A DNA stretch of 64,000 nt from Lentzea albida (GCF_900111005.1 NZ_FOFV01000013.1:62001-126000); one strand, 5' to 3'. Counted from the first letter of the stretch, positions 16,163 through 25,056 are shown. The notes: a model not told the origin generated them from the sequence alone. Made by a program: numbers and translations.

Positions 16163-17329
16163 TCACCCGGCGGGCTCGACGACCGATTTCGCCTTCAGCC
16201 CAATCGCACCAACGGCCGTTGCACCCAACGCCGCAATGAACGCAAACGCGTAGAAGCCCCACGGGTGCGCCAATCCAGCCGTGAGCAACGCACCGCCGAG
16301 CAACGGCCCACTGATCGCACCAAGCCGTCCGACGCCAGCGGCCCACCCGATGCCGGTAGCGCGGTTCTCCTCGTAAACCCGCCCCGCATAGGCGTAAACG
16401 AGCACCTGCGCGCTGAACACGAAGCATCCGGCCAGGAACACGGCCACATACACCCCGGCCCCGGGCAACTTGATGCTCAGCAAAGCCAGGAACACCACGG
16501 CTCCGGCGAACCACCCGATGGCCGCGGGCCGGATCCCGACCCGGTCGGCAACCGCACCGGCGACCAGAAGTCCCACGACAGCACCGATGTTCAGCGTCAA
16601 CAACAACGCCAGCGCCGTCCCGAGCTCGTACCCGGCGCTGCGCATGATCTGCGGCAACCACGTGTTGAGCCCGTACACGAGCAACAGCCCCATGAACGAG
16701 GCCACCCAGAACGCGACGGTCGCCTTCCGCAACCCGGGCCGGAACAACGACCCGACGGCTTCCAACGCGGGCGCCTTGCGCGTGGCGGTCTCCGGCAAGT
16801 GCTTGACCATCAACGGAATCAGCACCAACGCGGGCAACGCACCCACCACGAACAACGACCGCCACCCGAGCTCAGGGATCAACACGATCCCCAGCAACGC
16901 CGTGATGACCGCACCGACGTGGTACCCGGTCATGATGAGCGTGGTGGCCCGCCCGCCCTGCTGAGGCCGCGCCTCGTTGACCAACGCGATGGCGGTGGGC
17001 AGACACCCGCCGAGCCCGAGCCCGGCGAGGAACCGCAGCACCCCGAACGTGGTCGCGTCCGGAGCGAACGCACAGGCCAGCGTGAACACCGAGAACCCGG
17101 CCACCGCGTAGATCATCACCTTGCGCCGCCCGATGACGTCGGTGACGGTCCCGATCACGAGCGCGCCGAGCATCATCCCGACCAGCCCGGCCGTGGACAC
17201 CACGCTCGCACTCGCCGTGGTGAGCAGCCCGTCCTGCAACAGCACCGGAATCACCGTGCCGAGCACCACGAGGTCGAAGCCGTCGAGCAGGACAGCGGTC
17301 CAGCACAGCGGCAGCACCCATTTGTTCAC
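16163..17329 (-). CDS. Major facilitator transporter, aromatic acid:H+ symporter (AAHS)-like
   Basis: This 388-residue protein has about 12 hydrophobic segments. The first helix carries LLDGFDLVVLGTVIP, the DGFD signature typical of aromatic-acid symporters (benzoate or 4-hydroxybenzoate type). The MFS loop motif GTVTDVIGRRKVM and GLGLGGCLPTAIALVNE fit the family. GTG 17329 is chosen because GAGGAGGAG lies 6 bases upstream; this gives a protein slightly shorter than the usual 430-450 residues. Two palindromes upstream could be operator sites. An aromatic-acid substrate is inferred from family motifs only, and no catabolic genes are adjacent. Confidence 0.8.
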   Translation of the reverse strand: MNKWVLPLCWTAVLLDGFDLVVLGTVIPVLLQDGLLTTASASVVSTAGLVGMMLGALVIGTVTDVIGRRKVMIYAVAGFSVFTLACAFAPDATTFGVLRFLAGLGLGGCLPTAIALVNEARPQQGGRATTLIMTGYHVGAVITALLGIVLIPELGWRSLFVVGALPALVLIPLMVKHLPETATRKAPALEAVGSLFRPGLRKATVAFWVASFMGLLLVYGLNTWLPQIMRSAGYELGTALALLLTLNIGAVVGLLVAGAVADRVGIRPAAIGWFAGAVVFLALLSIKLPGAGVYVAVFLAGCFVFSAQVLVYAYAGRVYEENRATGIGWAAGVGRLGAISGPLLGGALLTAGLAHPWGFYAFAFIAALGATAVGAIGLKAKSVVEPAG

Positions 17330-17649
17330 GCGCTTCTCCTCCTCGCTGAGGACCTGGTGATGCCGTGCATCGTGCGGCGGAGGAGGCCTGGATCGGGAGG
17401 GCGGTTTCCGGTGACCGGAAAGCGGATGGTCGTGCGGCGGCGCACATCCCGCCTGCCGGCAGCCGTGGTGGCGACAGGTGGGGTGGCGGTGAAAGGGCGG
17501 GTGGTGGCCTGTGACGGCGACACGTGGCGATGGCGTTGGTTCAGGTACCGGAGTGTTTGGGGGGTTGCGGCGTGCCGTCCAACGCAATGGCGAAGCCGAG
17601 GCGTCCTACCTCAACCACTCTGAGCAGCGGTAATGACTCAACCCCGACG
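17330..17649. promoter_or_regulatory. MFS upstream region with two operator-like palindromes
   Basis: No gene is seen here. A perfect 17-base palindrome TTTCCGGTGACCGGAAA (17405-17421) lies 76 bases upstream of the MFS start. A second, GATGC-CGT-GCATC (17359-17371), lies closer. Both are candidate repressor sites. No regulator gene is adjacent, so the binding protein is unknown. Confidence 0.4.
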
Positions 17650-17770
17650 GCGATTGGGGCTTGACTTCGGGTGCGAGGCCTTAAACTTGACCACTCGGCC
17701 GGCTTCACAGACCGGCCTTTACCAGGCCGAGAAAGGCCTCGCAAGGGCCCCGAAGTCAAGCCCCAATCGC
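17650..17770. repeat. 121-bp nested palindromic element at the atpD-side edge of the inserted block
   Basis: Perfect 22-base arms pair: 17650-17671 (beginning GCGATTGGGGCTTGAC) with 17749-17770. Inside them an 11-bp pair follows (TGCGAGGCCTT 17672-17682 with 17733-17743), then CTCGGCC (17694-17700) with GGCCGAG (17725-17731). The last competes with GGCCGG/CCGGCC (17697-17702 with 17712-17717). The whole folds as one long, bulged hairpin. It could be a miniature inverted-repeat element, a recombination scar, or a structured RNA. No coding potential was found. Confidence 0.7.
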
Positions 17771-17849
17771 GATCGTCGCGAAGCGGCGATGACATGACCC
17801 GGCTCGACACCGCCCATGCACACCAGCCCACGCAACCCCGAAAACGCCC

Positions 17850-17886
17850 GAAGGGCCGTCCCTCCACAAAGGAGGAACGGCCCTTC
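17850..17886 (-). terminator. Terminator of the atp operon after atpD
   Basis: GAAGGGCCGTCCCTCC (17850-17865) pairs with 17871-17886 around a 5-base loop, with one mismatch. It lies 20 bases past the atpD stop. This means the main atp transcript ends here without atpC. Confidence 0.75.
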
Positions 17887-17905
17887 GAAAAGCCGAACTA
17901 CAACG

Positions 17906-19333
17906 TCAGTTGCCGGCCAGCTTCTTGGCGTTGGCCTCGACGTCGTCCAACCCGCCGCAGGAGAAGAACGCCTGCTCCGGGAAGTGGTCGAACTCGCCCT
18001 TGCAGACGCGGTCGAAGGCCTCGACCGTGTCCTTGATCGGCACGAACGAACCGGGCTGACCGGTGAACTTCTCCGCGACGAAGAAGTTCTGGCCCAGGAA
18101 GCGCTCGAGACGACGCGCGCGACCGACGAGGACCTTGTCCTCCTCGGAGAGCTCGTCCATACCGAGGATGGCGATGATGTCCTGCAGCTCCTTGTACTTC
18201 TGCAGGATCCGCTTCACCTCCTGCGCCACCCGGTAGTGCTCCTCGCCGACGATCGACGGCTCGAGGATTCGAGACGACGACGACAGCGGGTCGACGGCCG
18301 GGTAGATGCCCTTCTGGGAGATCGGACGGGAAAGCTCCGTCGTCGCGTCCAGGTGGGCGAAGGTGGTCGCCGGGGCGGGGTCGGTGTAGTCGTCCGCGGG
18401 CACGTAGATGGCCTGCAGCGAGGTGATCGACTTACCGCGCGTCGAGGTGATGCGCTCCTGGAGCTCACCCATCTCGTCGGCCAGCGTCGGCTGGTAACCC
18501 ACGGCGGAAGGCATGCGGCCCAGCAGGGTCGACACCTCGGAACCCGCCTGGGTGAAGCGGAAGATGTTGTCGATGAAGAGCAGCACGTCCTGGTTCTGCA
18601 CGTCGCGGAAGTACTCCGCCATCGTGAGAGCGGACAGGGCGACGCGCATACGCGTGCCCGGCGGCTCGTCCATCTGACCGAAGACGAGCGCGGTGTCCTG
18701 GATGACACCCATCTCATCCATTTCCAGCAGGAGGTCGGTGCCCTCACGGGTGCGCTCGCCGACGCCGGCGAACACGGAGGTACCGGAGAACTCACGCGCG
18801 ATACGCGTGATCATCTCCTGGATCAGAACGGTCTTGCCGACACCCGCGCCGCCGAACAGGCCGATCTTGCCGCCCTTGACGTACGGGGTGAGCAGGTCGA
18901 TGACCTTGATGCCCGTTTCCAGGATCTCGGTCTTGCCCTCGAGCTGGTCGAACGACGGCGCCTTGCGGTGGATGCCCCACTGCTCGCCGTCGCGGCCGAG
19001 GCCGGGCTGGTCGAGGCAGTCGCCGAGGGCGTTGAAGACGTGGCCCTTGACGATGTCGCCGACGGGCACCGAGATCGCGGCACCGGTGTCGCTGACGACG
19101 GCGCCGCGGACGAGGCCGTCGGTCGGCTGCATCGAGATGGTGCGGACGAGGTTGTCGCCGAGGTGCTGCGCGACCTCGAGGGTCAGCGTCTTGGCGACGG
19201 CCTCGAAGGTGATCTCCACCTTCAGGGCGTTGAACAGCTCGGGCACGGCGTCGCGCGGGAACTCCACGTCGACGACCGCACCGATCACCCGGACCACACG
19301 GCCGGTGCGGGTGGTGGTGGCAGTAGCACTCAT
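17906..19333 (-). CDS. atpD: F1Fo ATP synthase beta subunit
   Basis: This 475-residue catalytic subunit has Walker A GGAGVGKTV, Walker B DVLLFIDNIFRF, the catalytic-loop GERTREG and the C-terminal domain ending NAKKLAGN. It hydrolyses or makes ATP in the F1 head on the cytoplasmic face. ATG 19333 (MSATATTTRTGRVVRV) lies 1 base after the atpG stop region and follows AGGAAG at 11 bases. An ATG at 19342 would overlap atpG by 8 bases and is the alternative. A terminator follows, and atpC is missing from its normal place. Confidence 0.97.
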   Translation of the reverse strand: MSATATTTRTGRVVRVIGAVVDVEFPRDAVPELFNALKVEITFEAVAKTLTLEVAQHLGDNLVRTISMQPTDGLVRGAVVSDTGAAISVPVGDIVKGHVFNALGDCLDQPGLGRDGEQWGIHRKAPSFDQLEGKTEILETGIKVIDLLTPYVKGGKIGLFGGAGVGKTVLIQEMITRIAREFSGTSVFAGVGERTREGTDLLLEMDEMGVIQDTALVFGQMDEPPGTRMRVALSALTMAEYFRDVQNQDVLLFIDNIFRFTQAGSEVSTLLGRMPSAVGYQPTLADEMGELQERITSTRGKSITSLQAIYVPADDYTDPAPATTFAHLDATTELSRPISQKGIYPAVDPLSSSSRILEPSIVGEEHYRVAQEVKRILQKYKELQDIIAILGMDELSEEDKVLVGRARRLERFLGQNFFVAEKFTGQPGSFVPIKDTVEAFDRVCKGEFDHFPEQAFFSCGGLDDVEANAKKLAGN

Positions 19334-19334
19334 G

Positions 19335-20249
19335 TCACTCATCACTTCCTGCGCCACCGGTAAGCGCGGCAGCGCCACCGACGATCTCGCTGATCTCCTG
19401 GGTGATCTGGGCCTGACGGGCCGAGTTCGCCGCCCGGCTGAGGTTCCGGACCAGCTCCGTCGCGTTGTCCGTCGCGGCCTTCATGGCCGTACGACGGGCA
19501 GCCGACTCCGAAGCCGCAGCCTCCAGCATGGCGGAGAACAGACGCGTCTTCACGTACTTGGGCAGCATCGCACCGAGCAGCGTCTCCGCGCTGGGCTCGA
19601 AGTCGTACACCGCGCGCGGACCCTTGGGGGTCTCGCCGGTGTACTCGACCTCCATCGGCGCGATCCGCCGAGCAGCGGGCGTCTGGCTCAGCATGGACTT
19701 GAACTCGGTGTACACGACGTGGATCTCGTCCACGCCCTGCGCGCCGTTGTCCGTGCCCTCCAGGAACGCCTGCACCAGCGCGTCACCGGCCTCGACGGCG
19801 TTGACGTAGTGCGGGGTCTGCGAGAACCCGCTCCACGCACCGACCACCTCGCGGCGACGGAACTGGTAGTAGCCCTGGCCCTTGCGGCCGGTCACGTACA
19901 GCACCGGCTCCTTGCCCTCCGACCGGAGCAGCTGCAGCAGCTGCTCGGCCGCCTTGAGCACGTTGGCGTTGTAACCGCCGCACATGCCCTTGTCGCTCGT
20001 GATCACCAGCACCGCGGCGCGCTTCGGGTTCGCGCGCTCCGTCAGCAGCGGGTGGTCGAGGTTCGCCGAGGCCTCGGCCAACGCGGAGAGCACGTTCGTG
20101 ATCTCGTCCGCGTACGGCCGGGAAGCCGCGACCCTGGTCTGCGCCTTCGCGAGGCGAGACGTCGCGATGAGCTCGTAGGCCTTCGTGATCTTCTTGGTCG
20201 AGTTGACCGTTCGGATCCGTTGGCGGAGCTCCCGAATCTGTGCGCCCAT
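19335..20249 (-). CDS. atpG: F1Fo ATP synthase gamma subunit
   Basis: This 304-residue rotor subunit has the conserved N-terminal coil MGAQIRELRQRIRTVNSTKK and the C-terminal coil NLSRAANSARQAQITQEISE, which form the rotating shaft. The central Rossmann-like part contains VITSDKGMCGGYNANV. The ATG lies 8 bases after atpA, and the stop abuts atpD. Confidence 0.96.
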   Translation of the reverse strand: MGAQIRELRQRIRTVNSTKKITKAYELIATSRLAKAQTRVAASRPYADEITNVLSALAEASANLDHPLLTERANPKRAAVLVITSDKGMCGGYNANVLKAAEQLLQLLRSEGKEPVLYVTGRKGQGYYQFRRREVVGAWSGFSQTPHYVNAVEAGDALVQAFLEGTDNGAQGVDEIHVVYTEFKSMLSQTPAARRIAPMEVEYTGETPKGPRAVYDFEPSAETLLGAMLPKYVKTRLFSAMLEAAASESAARRTAMKAATDNATELVRNLSRAANSARQAQITQEISEIVGGAAALTGGAGSDE

Positions 20250-20257
20250 GGCTCAGA

Positions 20258-21904
20258 TCACTTCTTGGTGGGCTCGGGCTTGTTGACCTTCACCGACTCC
20301 TGGCCGACCTTGTCGGCGTCGAGCGCCTTCTCGGGGGCCTCGTTGACGATGGTCGTGCCGTCGGAAGCGGTGAACTGCTTCTTGAACTCGTTCACGGCGT
20401 CCACCACGCGCTTCTGGGCGTCGTCACCGAACTGCTTCGTCTCGACGATGCCGTTCAGCACGTCCGCGTGGTTGCGGCGCAGCGAGTCCTTGAAGTCGGC
20501 CACGAAGCGGCGGATGTCGCCGACCGGGACGTCGTCCAGGTGGCCCTTGGTCGCGGCGAAGATCTCGACGACCTGCTCCTCGACGGGGACCGGCGAGTAC
20601 TGGCCCTGCTTGAGCAGCTCGACCAGACGGGCACCGCGGTCCAGCTGGGCGCGCGAGGCGGCGTCGAGGTCGGACGCGAACGCGGAGAAGGCCTCCAGCT
20701 CGCGGAACTGCGACAGGTCGAGGCGCAGCGAGCCCGCGACCGACTTCATCGCCTTGATCTGCGCGGCACCACCGACGCGGGAGACCGAGATACCCACGTT
20801 GACGGCCGGGCGGACACCGGCGTTGAACAGGTCGGACTCGAGGAAGCACTGACCGTCGGTGATCGAGATGACGTTGGTCGGGATGTACGCCGACACGTCG
20901 TTCGCCTTGGTCTCGATGATCGGGAGACCCGTCATCGAGCCGCCGCCCATCTCGTCCGACAGCTTCGCGCAACGCTCGAGGAGACGCGAGTGCAAGTAGA
21001 AGACGTCGCCGGGGTAGGCCTCGCGGCCCGGCGGACGGCGCAGCAGCAGGGAGATGGCGCGGTACGCCTCGGCCTGCTTGGTCAGGTCGTCGAAGATGAT
21101 GAGGACGTGCTTGCCCTCGTACATCCAGTGCTGGCCGATGGCGGAACCGGTGTACGGCGCCAGCCACTTGAAGCCGGCCGAGTCGGAGGCCGGGGCGGCG
21201 ACGATCGTCGTGTACTCGAGCGCGCCCGCCTCCTCCAGCGCGGCCTTGACGCCCGCGATGGTGGAGCCCTTCTGGCCGATGGCGACGTACACGCAGCGGA
21301 CCTGCTGCTTGGGGTCGCCCGACTCCCAGGCCTTCTTCTGATTGATGATCGTGTCGATGCAGACCGCGGTCTTGCCGGTCTTGCGGTCACCGATGATCAG
21401 CTGACGCTGGCCGCGACCGATCGGGGTCATCGCGTCGATGGCCTTGATGCCGGTCTGCATCGGCTCGGACACCGGCTGGCGCTGCAGCACGGTGGCGGCC
21501 TGCAGCTCCAGGGCGCGGTTGTCGTCGGCGACGATGTCGCCGAGGCCGTCGATCGGCTGGCCCAGCGGGTTGACGACGCGGCCGAGGAAGCCGTCGCCGA
21601 CCGGCACGGAGAGGACCTTGCCGGTGCGGCGGACTTCCTGGCCTTCTTCGATCTTGTCGAAGTCACCGAGGATGACCGCACCGATCTCGCGGACCTCGAG
21701 GTTCAGGGCGACGCCGAGGACGCCACCGGGGAACTCGAGCAGCTCGTTGGTCATCGTGCCCGGAAGGCCCTCGACGATGGCGATGCCGTCGTAGGTCTCG
21801 GAGACGGTACCGACCTCTTCCCGGCTGACCTCCGGGGAGTAGCTCGAGACGTACTTCTCGATCGCACTGCGGATCTCGTCCGACGAGATCGTCAGCTCCG
21901 CCAT
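20258..21904 (-). CDS. atpA: F1Fo ATP synthase alpha subunit
   Basis: This 548-residue non-catalytic nucleotide-binding subunit of F1 has Walker A GDRKTGKTA, the family block LLRRPPGREAYPGDVFYLHS and RVGGAAQIKAMK. The C-terminus has an actinobacterial extension of about 40 residues rich in Lys, Glu and Pro (EKALDADKVGQESVKVNKPE), resembling the mycobacterial alpha tail known to suppress ATP hydrolysis. Confidence 0.97.
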   Translation of the reverse strand: MAELTISSDEIRSAIEKYVSSYSPEVSREEVGTVSETYDGIAIVEGLPGTMTNELLEFPGGVLGVALNLEVREIGAVILGDFDKIEEGQEVRRTGKVLSVPVGDGFLGRVVNPLGQPIDGLGDIVADDNRALELQAATVLQRQPVSEPMQTGIKAIDAMTPIGRGQRQLIIGDRKTGKTAVCIDTIINQKKAWESGDPKQQVRCVYVAIGQKGSTIAGVKAALEEAGALEYTTIVAAPASDSAGFKWLAPYTGSAIGQHWMYEGKHVLIIFDDLTKQAEAYRAISLLLRRPPGREAYPGDVFYLHSRLLERCAKLSDEMGGGSMTGLPIIETKANDVSAYIPTNVISITDGQCFLESDLFNAGVRPAVNVGISVSRVGGAAQIKAMKSVAGSLRLDLSQFRELEAFSAFASDLDAASRAQLDRGARLVELLKQGQYSPVPVEEQVVEIFAATKGHLDDVPVGDIRRFVADFKDSLRRNHADVLNGIVETKQFGDDAQKRVVDAVNEFKKQFTASDGTTIVNEAPEKALDADKVGQESVKVNKPEPTKK

Positions 21905-21950
21905 GTCGTTCCTGCTCTCACTTCTTCGTTCTTGGGAAAGGGCTCGGGGG

Positions 21951-22778
21951 CTAGCTGGCGAGATTGCGGCGCAGTGCCGCCAACCGGCCGGCGACGCTTC
22001 CGTCGATGATCTCGTCGCCGATCTTGATCGAGAGGCCGCCGCCCAGAGCGGGGTCGACCTCCACGTGCAGCGCGATCGGGCGCGAGTAGATCGTGGTCAG
22101 CGTCGCGGTCAAGCGGTCGACCTGCTCGGCGGTCAGCTCCACGGCGGACTTCACGTGCGCGACGGAACGCTGACGGCGCTTGGCCGCCAGGTCGGCGAGC
22201 TCGGAGAGCCCGTCCGCCACGCGCACTCCGCGCGGGTTGCGGACCAGCTGGTCCACCAGCGTCTTGGTGACCGGGCTGACCTTCCCCTGGATCAGGGAGC
22301 CGACCAGCGCGACCTTGCCCGCGGCGTCGCCGGCGGGGTCCGCCAGCAGCAGCTCGAGCTCGTTCGAGCCGGCGACGATGCGGCCGAGCCGGAACAGCTC
22401 GTCCTCGGTCGAGTCGAGCTGACCGTCGCGCTCGGCACGCACCAGCAGCGCGGTGCGAGCGAGCGACTCGACACCGTCCACGAGCTCGCGCGGGCTGGAC
22501 CAGCGCGCGGTCACGACGGCGACCAGCACCTGCAGGGTCGCGTCGCTCACCTTGCCCGCGAACAGGCCGCGGAGCAGCTGCTCGCGACCGGCGGGCTCGG
22601 ACGAGGCGTCGGCGAGCGCGCCGCGCAGGCTCCGCTGCTCGATCAGCAGGCCGAGCACGGCGAAGAGCTCCTCGCCGAGCTTGGCGAGGTCGTCCGTCGA
22701 CGTGGTGGCGTCGGCCAGCTCCAGCAGCCGCAGTTCCGCGGCTGCCAGAGCTTCACGACTTGCGGCATGCAACGTCAT
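21951..22778 (-). CDS. atpH: F1Fo ATP synthase delta subunit
   Basis: This 275-residue peripheral-stalk subunit joins b to the top of F1. It contains LLRGLFAGKVSDATLQVL and the C-terminal strand-turn block AVELTAEQVDRLTATLTTIY, then DPALGGGLSIKIGDEIIDGS, the OSCP/delta signature. It is longer than E. coli delta (177 residues), as in other actinobacteria, because of an extended N-terminal helical part. In mycobacteria b and delta are fused; here they are separate. It follows atpF by 9 bases. Confidence 0.94.
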   Translation of the reverse strand: MTLHAASREALAAAELRLLELADATTSTDDLAKLGEELFAVLGLLIEQRSLRGALADASSEPAGREQLLRGLFAGKVSDATLQVLVAVVTARWSSPRELVDGVESLARTALLVRAERDGQLDSTEDELFRLGRIVAGSNELELLLADPAGDAAGKVALVGSLIQGKVSPVTKTLVDQLVRNPRGVRVADGLSELADLAAKRRQRSVAHVKSAVELTAEQVDRLTATLTTIYSRPIALHVEVDPALGGGLSIKIGDEIIDGSVAGRLAALRRNLAS

Positions 22779-22787
22779 CGGCAGCCT

Positions 22788-23336
22788 CTACTTGCTCGCG
22801 GGCGCCGCGACGGCGTCCAGCTCGTTGAGGAAGCGGTCGACGGTGCCACGGCGGCGGGAGTCGTCCTCGAGGGACTCGCCCACGACCTTGCTCGCCAGTT
22901 CGACAGCGGTGCGGCCGAGGTCGGCGCGCAGCTCCGCGACGATCTGGGCGCGCTGGGCGTCGAGCTGGTGCTGGCCCTGCGCGACGATGCGCGCGGACTC
23001 GGCCTGCGCCTGCTCACGCAGCTCCTCGACGATCTGCAGGCCTTCGGCCCGTGCGTCGTCGCGGATGCGGGCGGCCTCGGCGCGAGCCTCGGCCAGCTGC
23101 TCCTTGTACTGCTCAAGAGTGCGCTGAGCCTCGGCCTGAGCCTGCTCCGCCTTCTCGATGCCACCCTCGATCTTGGCCGTCCGCTCCGCGTACAGCGCCT
23201 CGAACCTCGGCGACACGAACTTCTTGATGACGAAGAGCAGGAGCAAGAACGCGACGAGACCGAGGATGATCTCCGAGGTGTGCGGAATGACCGGGTTGAC
23301 CGGACCCTCCGCCGCCAGGATGAGGGTGTCCATCAC
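22788..23336 (-). CDS. atpF: F1Fo ATP synthase b subunit
   Basis: This 182-residue protein has one N-terminal membrane helix (IILGLVAFLLLLFVIKKFV, about 23-41). A long charged coiled coil rich in Ala, Glu, Arg and Gln follows (about 50-160), forming the stator stalk. The ribosome site before the ATG is AGGAG. The order E-F-H-A-G-D is standard. Confidence 0.95.
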   Translation of the reverse strand: MMDTLILAAEGPVNPVIPHTSEIILGLVAFLLLLFVIKKFVSPRFEALYAERTAKIEGGIEKAEQAQAEAQRTLEQYKEQLAEARAEAARIRDDARAEGLQIVEELREQAQAESARIVAQGQHQLDAQRAQIVAELRADLGRTAVELASKVVGESLEDDSRRRGTVDRFLNELDAVAAPASK

Positions 23337-23364
23337 GGTTTCTCCTAACGCGATCAGAATTCGG

Positions 23365-23610
23365 TCAGGCAGTCGCGATGAAGTACACGACGAAGCCGAT
23401 CAGCGCGAGGACCTCGACGATGGCGAAGGTGGTCCACGCGAGGCCGAGCAGCACGCCGCGGGCCTCAGGCTGACGGGCGGTGCCGCTGATGACCGAGGAG
23501 AAGATCAGACCCACGCCGATGCCGGGGCCGATGGCCGCGAGGCCGTAACCGATGGCCGCGAGACCCGGGTTGATGGAGCCGGCGTCCTGGGCGATCTGGA
23601 GAGCGCTCAC
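23365..23610 (-). CDS. atpE: F1Fo ATP synthase c subunit
   Basis: This 81-residue proteolipid has two membrane helices. Helix 1 is glycine-rich (GLAAIGYGLAAIGPGIGVGL). Helix 2 carries the proton-binding carboxylate as Glu in TFAIVEVLALIGFVVYF. The polar loop ARQPEARG contacts gamma and epsilon. The ring translocates protons; in mycobacteria this subunit is the bedaquiline target. Confidence 0.97.
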   Translation of the reverse strand: MSALQIAQDAGSINPGLAAIGYGLAAIGPGIGVGLIFSSVISGTARQPEARGVLLGLAWTTFAIVEVLALIGFVVYFIATA

Positions 23611-23671
23611 TGTTGCTGTTCCCTTTCACTTCGGTCCGCCGGGAGTTGGCGGATCGGAGGCTTTGTGTTTC

Positions 23672-24448
23672 TCAGTGCTCTTCTGCCAGCGCCATGCCGA
23701 TGTAGCTGGCAGACAGCAGCGCGAAGATGTAGGCCTGCAGGCACATGATCAGTGCCTCCAGGAAGGTCAGCGCGATGGCGAAGGCGAAGGACACCGGCGC
23801 CACGATGACGGTCAGCCCACCGTTCAGCAGCAGGAACTCACCAGCCAGGGTGAACACCAGCAGCAGGAGGTGTCCCGCGAACATCGCGGCGAAAACTCGG
23901 ATCGCCAGCGTGAGCGGGTTCAGGATGAACTTCTGGAAGAACTCGATCGGGATCAGCAGCGGGAGCACGAACCACGGCGCGCCCGGCGGAACCGTCTGGT
24001 GCTTCAAGTAGCCCACGAAGCCGTGCCGCTTGAACCCGACGAAGTGGTACACCGGGTAAACGACGAGCAGCGAAACGGCGAGCGGGAAGCCGATGTGCGA
24101 CATCGTCGGGAACTGGATGATCGGGATGAGCCCGAACAGGTTGTTCACCAGGACGAAGGTGAAGATCGTGAGGATCAGCGGGATGAAGGGCTTGAAGTCC
24201 TTCGCACCGATCTGCTCCCGGGCGATGTTGTTGCGCCCGAAGTCGTAAACCGACTCGGCGGCGAACTGGAACTTGCCGGGAACGACCTTCAGGTTGCGGG
24301 TCGCCGCAATGAAGAAGGCTCCGATGATCAAGATCGACAGCACCAGCAGGACCATCGGCTTCGTGACCGAGCCGAAGATCGGCGGGAGGAAGAAGTCCTT
24401 CACACCGGGAGCGACGAACTCACTCCCCGAAGCCAGCAACTTGGTCAC
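23672..24448 (-). CDS. atpB: F1Fo ATP synthase a subunit
   Basis: This 258-residue integral membrane protein has 5-6 helices. Helix 4 holds the essential Arg in LTLAIRVFAAMFAGHLLLL, and helix 5 carries FLEALIMCLQAYIFALL. It forms the proton half-channels against the c ring. The start is GTG 24448 with GGAAGG upstream. A 148-base gap separates it from atpI. Confidence 0.96.
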   Translation of the reverse strand: MTKLLASGSEFVAPGVKDFFLPPIFGSVTKPMVLLVLSILIIGAFFIAATRNLKVVPGKFQFAAESVYDFGRNNIAREQIGAKDFKPFIPLILTIFTFVLVNNLFGLIPIIQFPTMSHIGFPLAVSLLVVYPVYHFVGFKRHGFVGYLKHQTVPPGAPWFVLPLLIPIEFFQKFILNPLTLAIRVFAAMFAGHLLLLVFTLAGEFLLLNGGLTVIVAPVSFAFAIALTFLEALIMCLQAYIFALLSASYIGMALAEEH

Positions 24449-24596
24449 TGTGTTCCTTCCGGTTCTCCCGGCCGGCGTTCACTCCGCCGGGGGAATCGTC
24501 ACGATCTGGACTTAACGTACCTTACGGTCCGCAAGCGACTACCAGAGGCACCCCTGCGATCGGGTGTCCCTGGTCACGCGGACCATATCAGCAGGT
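24449..24596 (-). promoter_or_regulatory. atpI-atpB spacer (148 bases)
   Basis: No gene is seen. On the minus strand an A/T-richer patch containing TAAGGTACGTTAAG lies about 70 bases before the atpB start and could hold a promoter for the structural atp genes. No clear -35 partner was found. Confidence 0.25.
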
Positions 24597-25043
24597 CTAG
24601 GCGCCTTCGGAGGCGGGGACCACCATCTGGCTGCGACTGCGCTTGGAGGCTCTGGCCTCCAGGAACGACGTCACCAGGACAGTCGCCACCAGGGTGATTC
24701 CGAGCGCCTTGGGTTCGAGCCACGACTGGTTGCGCAGCAGGATCACCGCGAGCAGCAGCACGATCAGCTTGCCCATGAATCCGCCGAGTGCGGCGACCAT
24801 CACGAACATGGGATCGAGCGCCGCGGTCTTGCGCATCAACAACAGCGTGAGAAGGCTGGATCCGATGGCGATCGCACCACCGATCAATGATCCGAAAAGA
24901 CCAGCGGTCCCCCAGATCACCGTTGACACGACCACGCCGAGGACAAACGTGCCGAGCGCGGCCCACGCGGCCTCGCGGAACATTTCCCCGGCGAGTCGCT
25001 GGACGGTCAGCTCGTGCGTGACGGCCTTGTCCGCGTCGCTCAT
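24597..25043 (-). CDS. atpI: AtpI-like ATP synthase accessory membrane protein
   Basis: This 148-residue protein has four predicted membrane helices, including AALGTFVLGVVVSTVIWGTA and GKLIVLLLAVILLR. It sits at the head of the atp genes, the usual place of atpI, which in other bacteria helps c-ring assembly or Mg2+ handling. Sequence conservation in this family is low, so the call relies on position and topology. ATG 25043 has no Shine-Dalgarno but has a -10-like TACACT 7 bases upstream, suggesting a leaderless message. Confidence 0.75.
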   Translation of the reverse strand: MSDADKAVTHELTVQRLAGEMFREAAWAALGTFVLGVVVSTVIWGTAGLFGSLIGGAIAIGSSLLTLLLMRKTAALDPMFVMVAALGGFMGKLIVLLLAVILLRNQSWLEPKALGITLVATVLVTSFLEARASKRSRSQMVVPASEGA

Positions 25044-25056
25044 GTCTCGAAGTGTA
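25044..25056 (-). promoter_or_regulatory. Candidate -10 box for leaderless atpI transcript
   Basis: Read on the minus strand, TACACT (complement of 25051-25056) is followed by 7 bases and then the atpI ATG. The spacing would place the transcription start at or within 1-2 bases of the ATG. No convincing -35 element is present. Confidence 0.4.
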
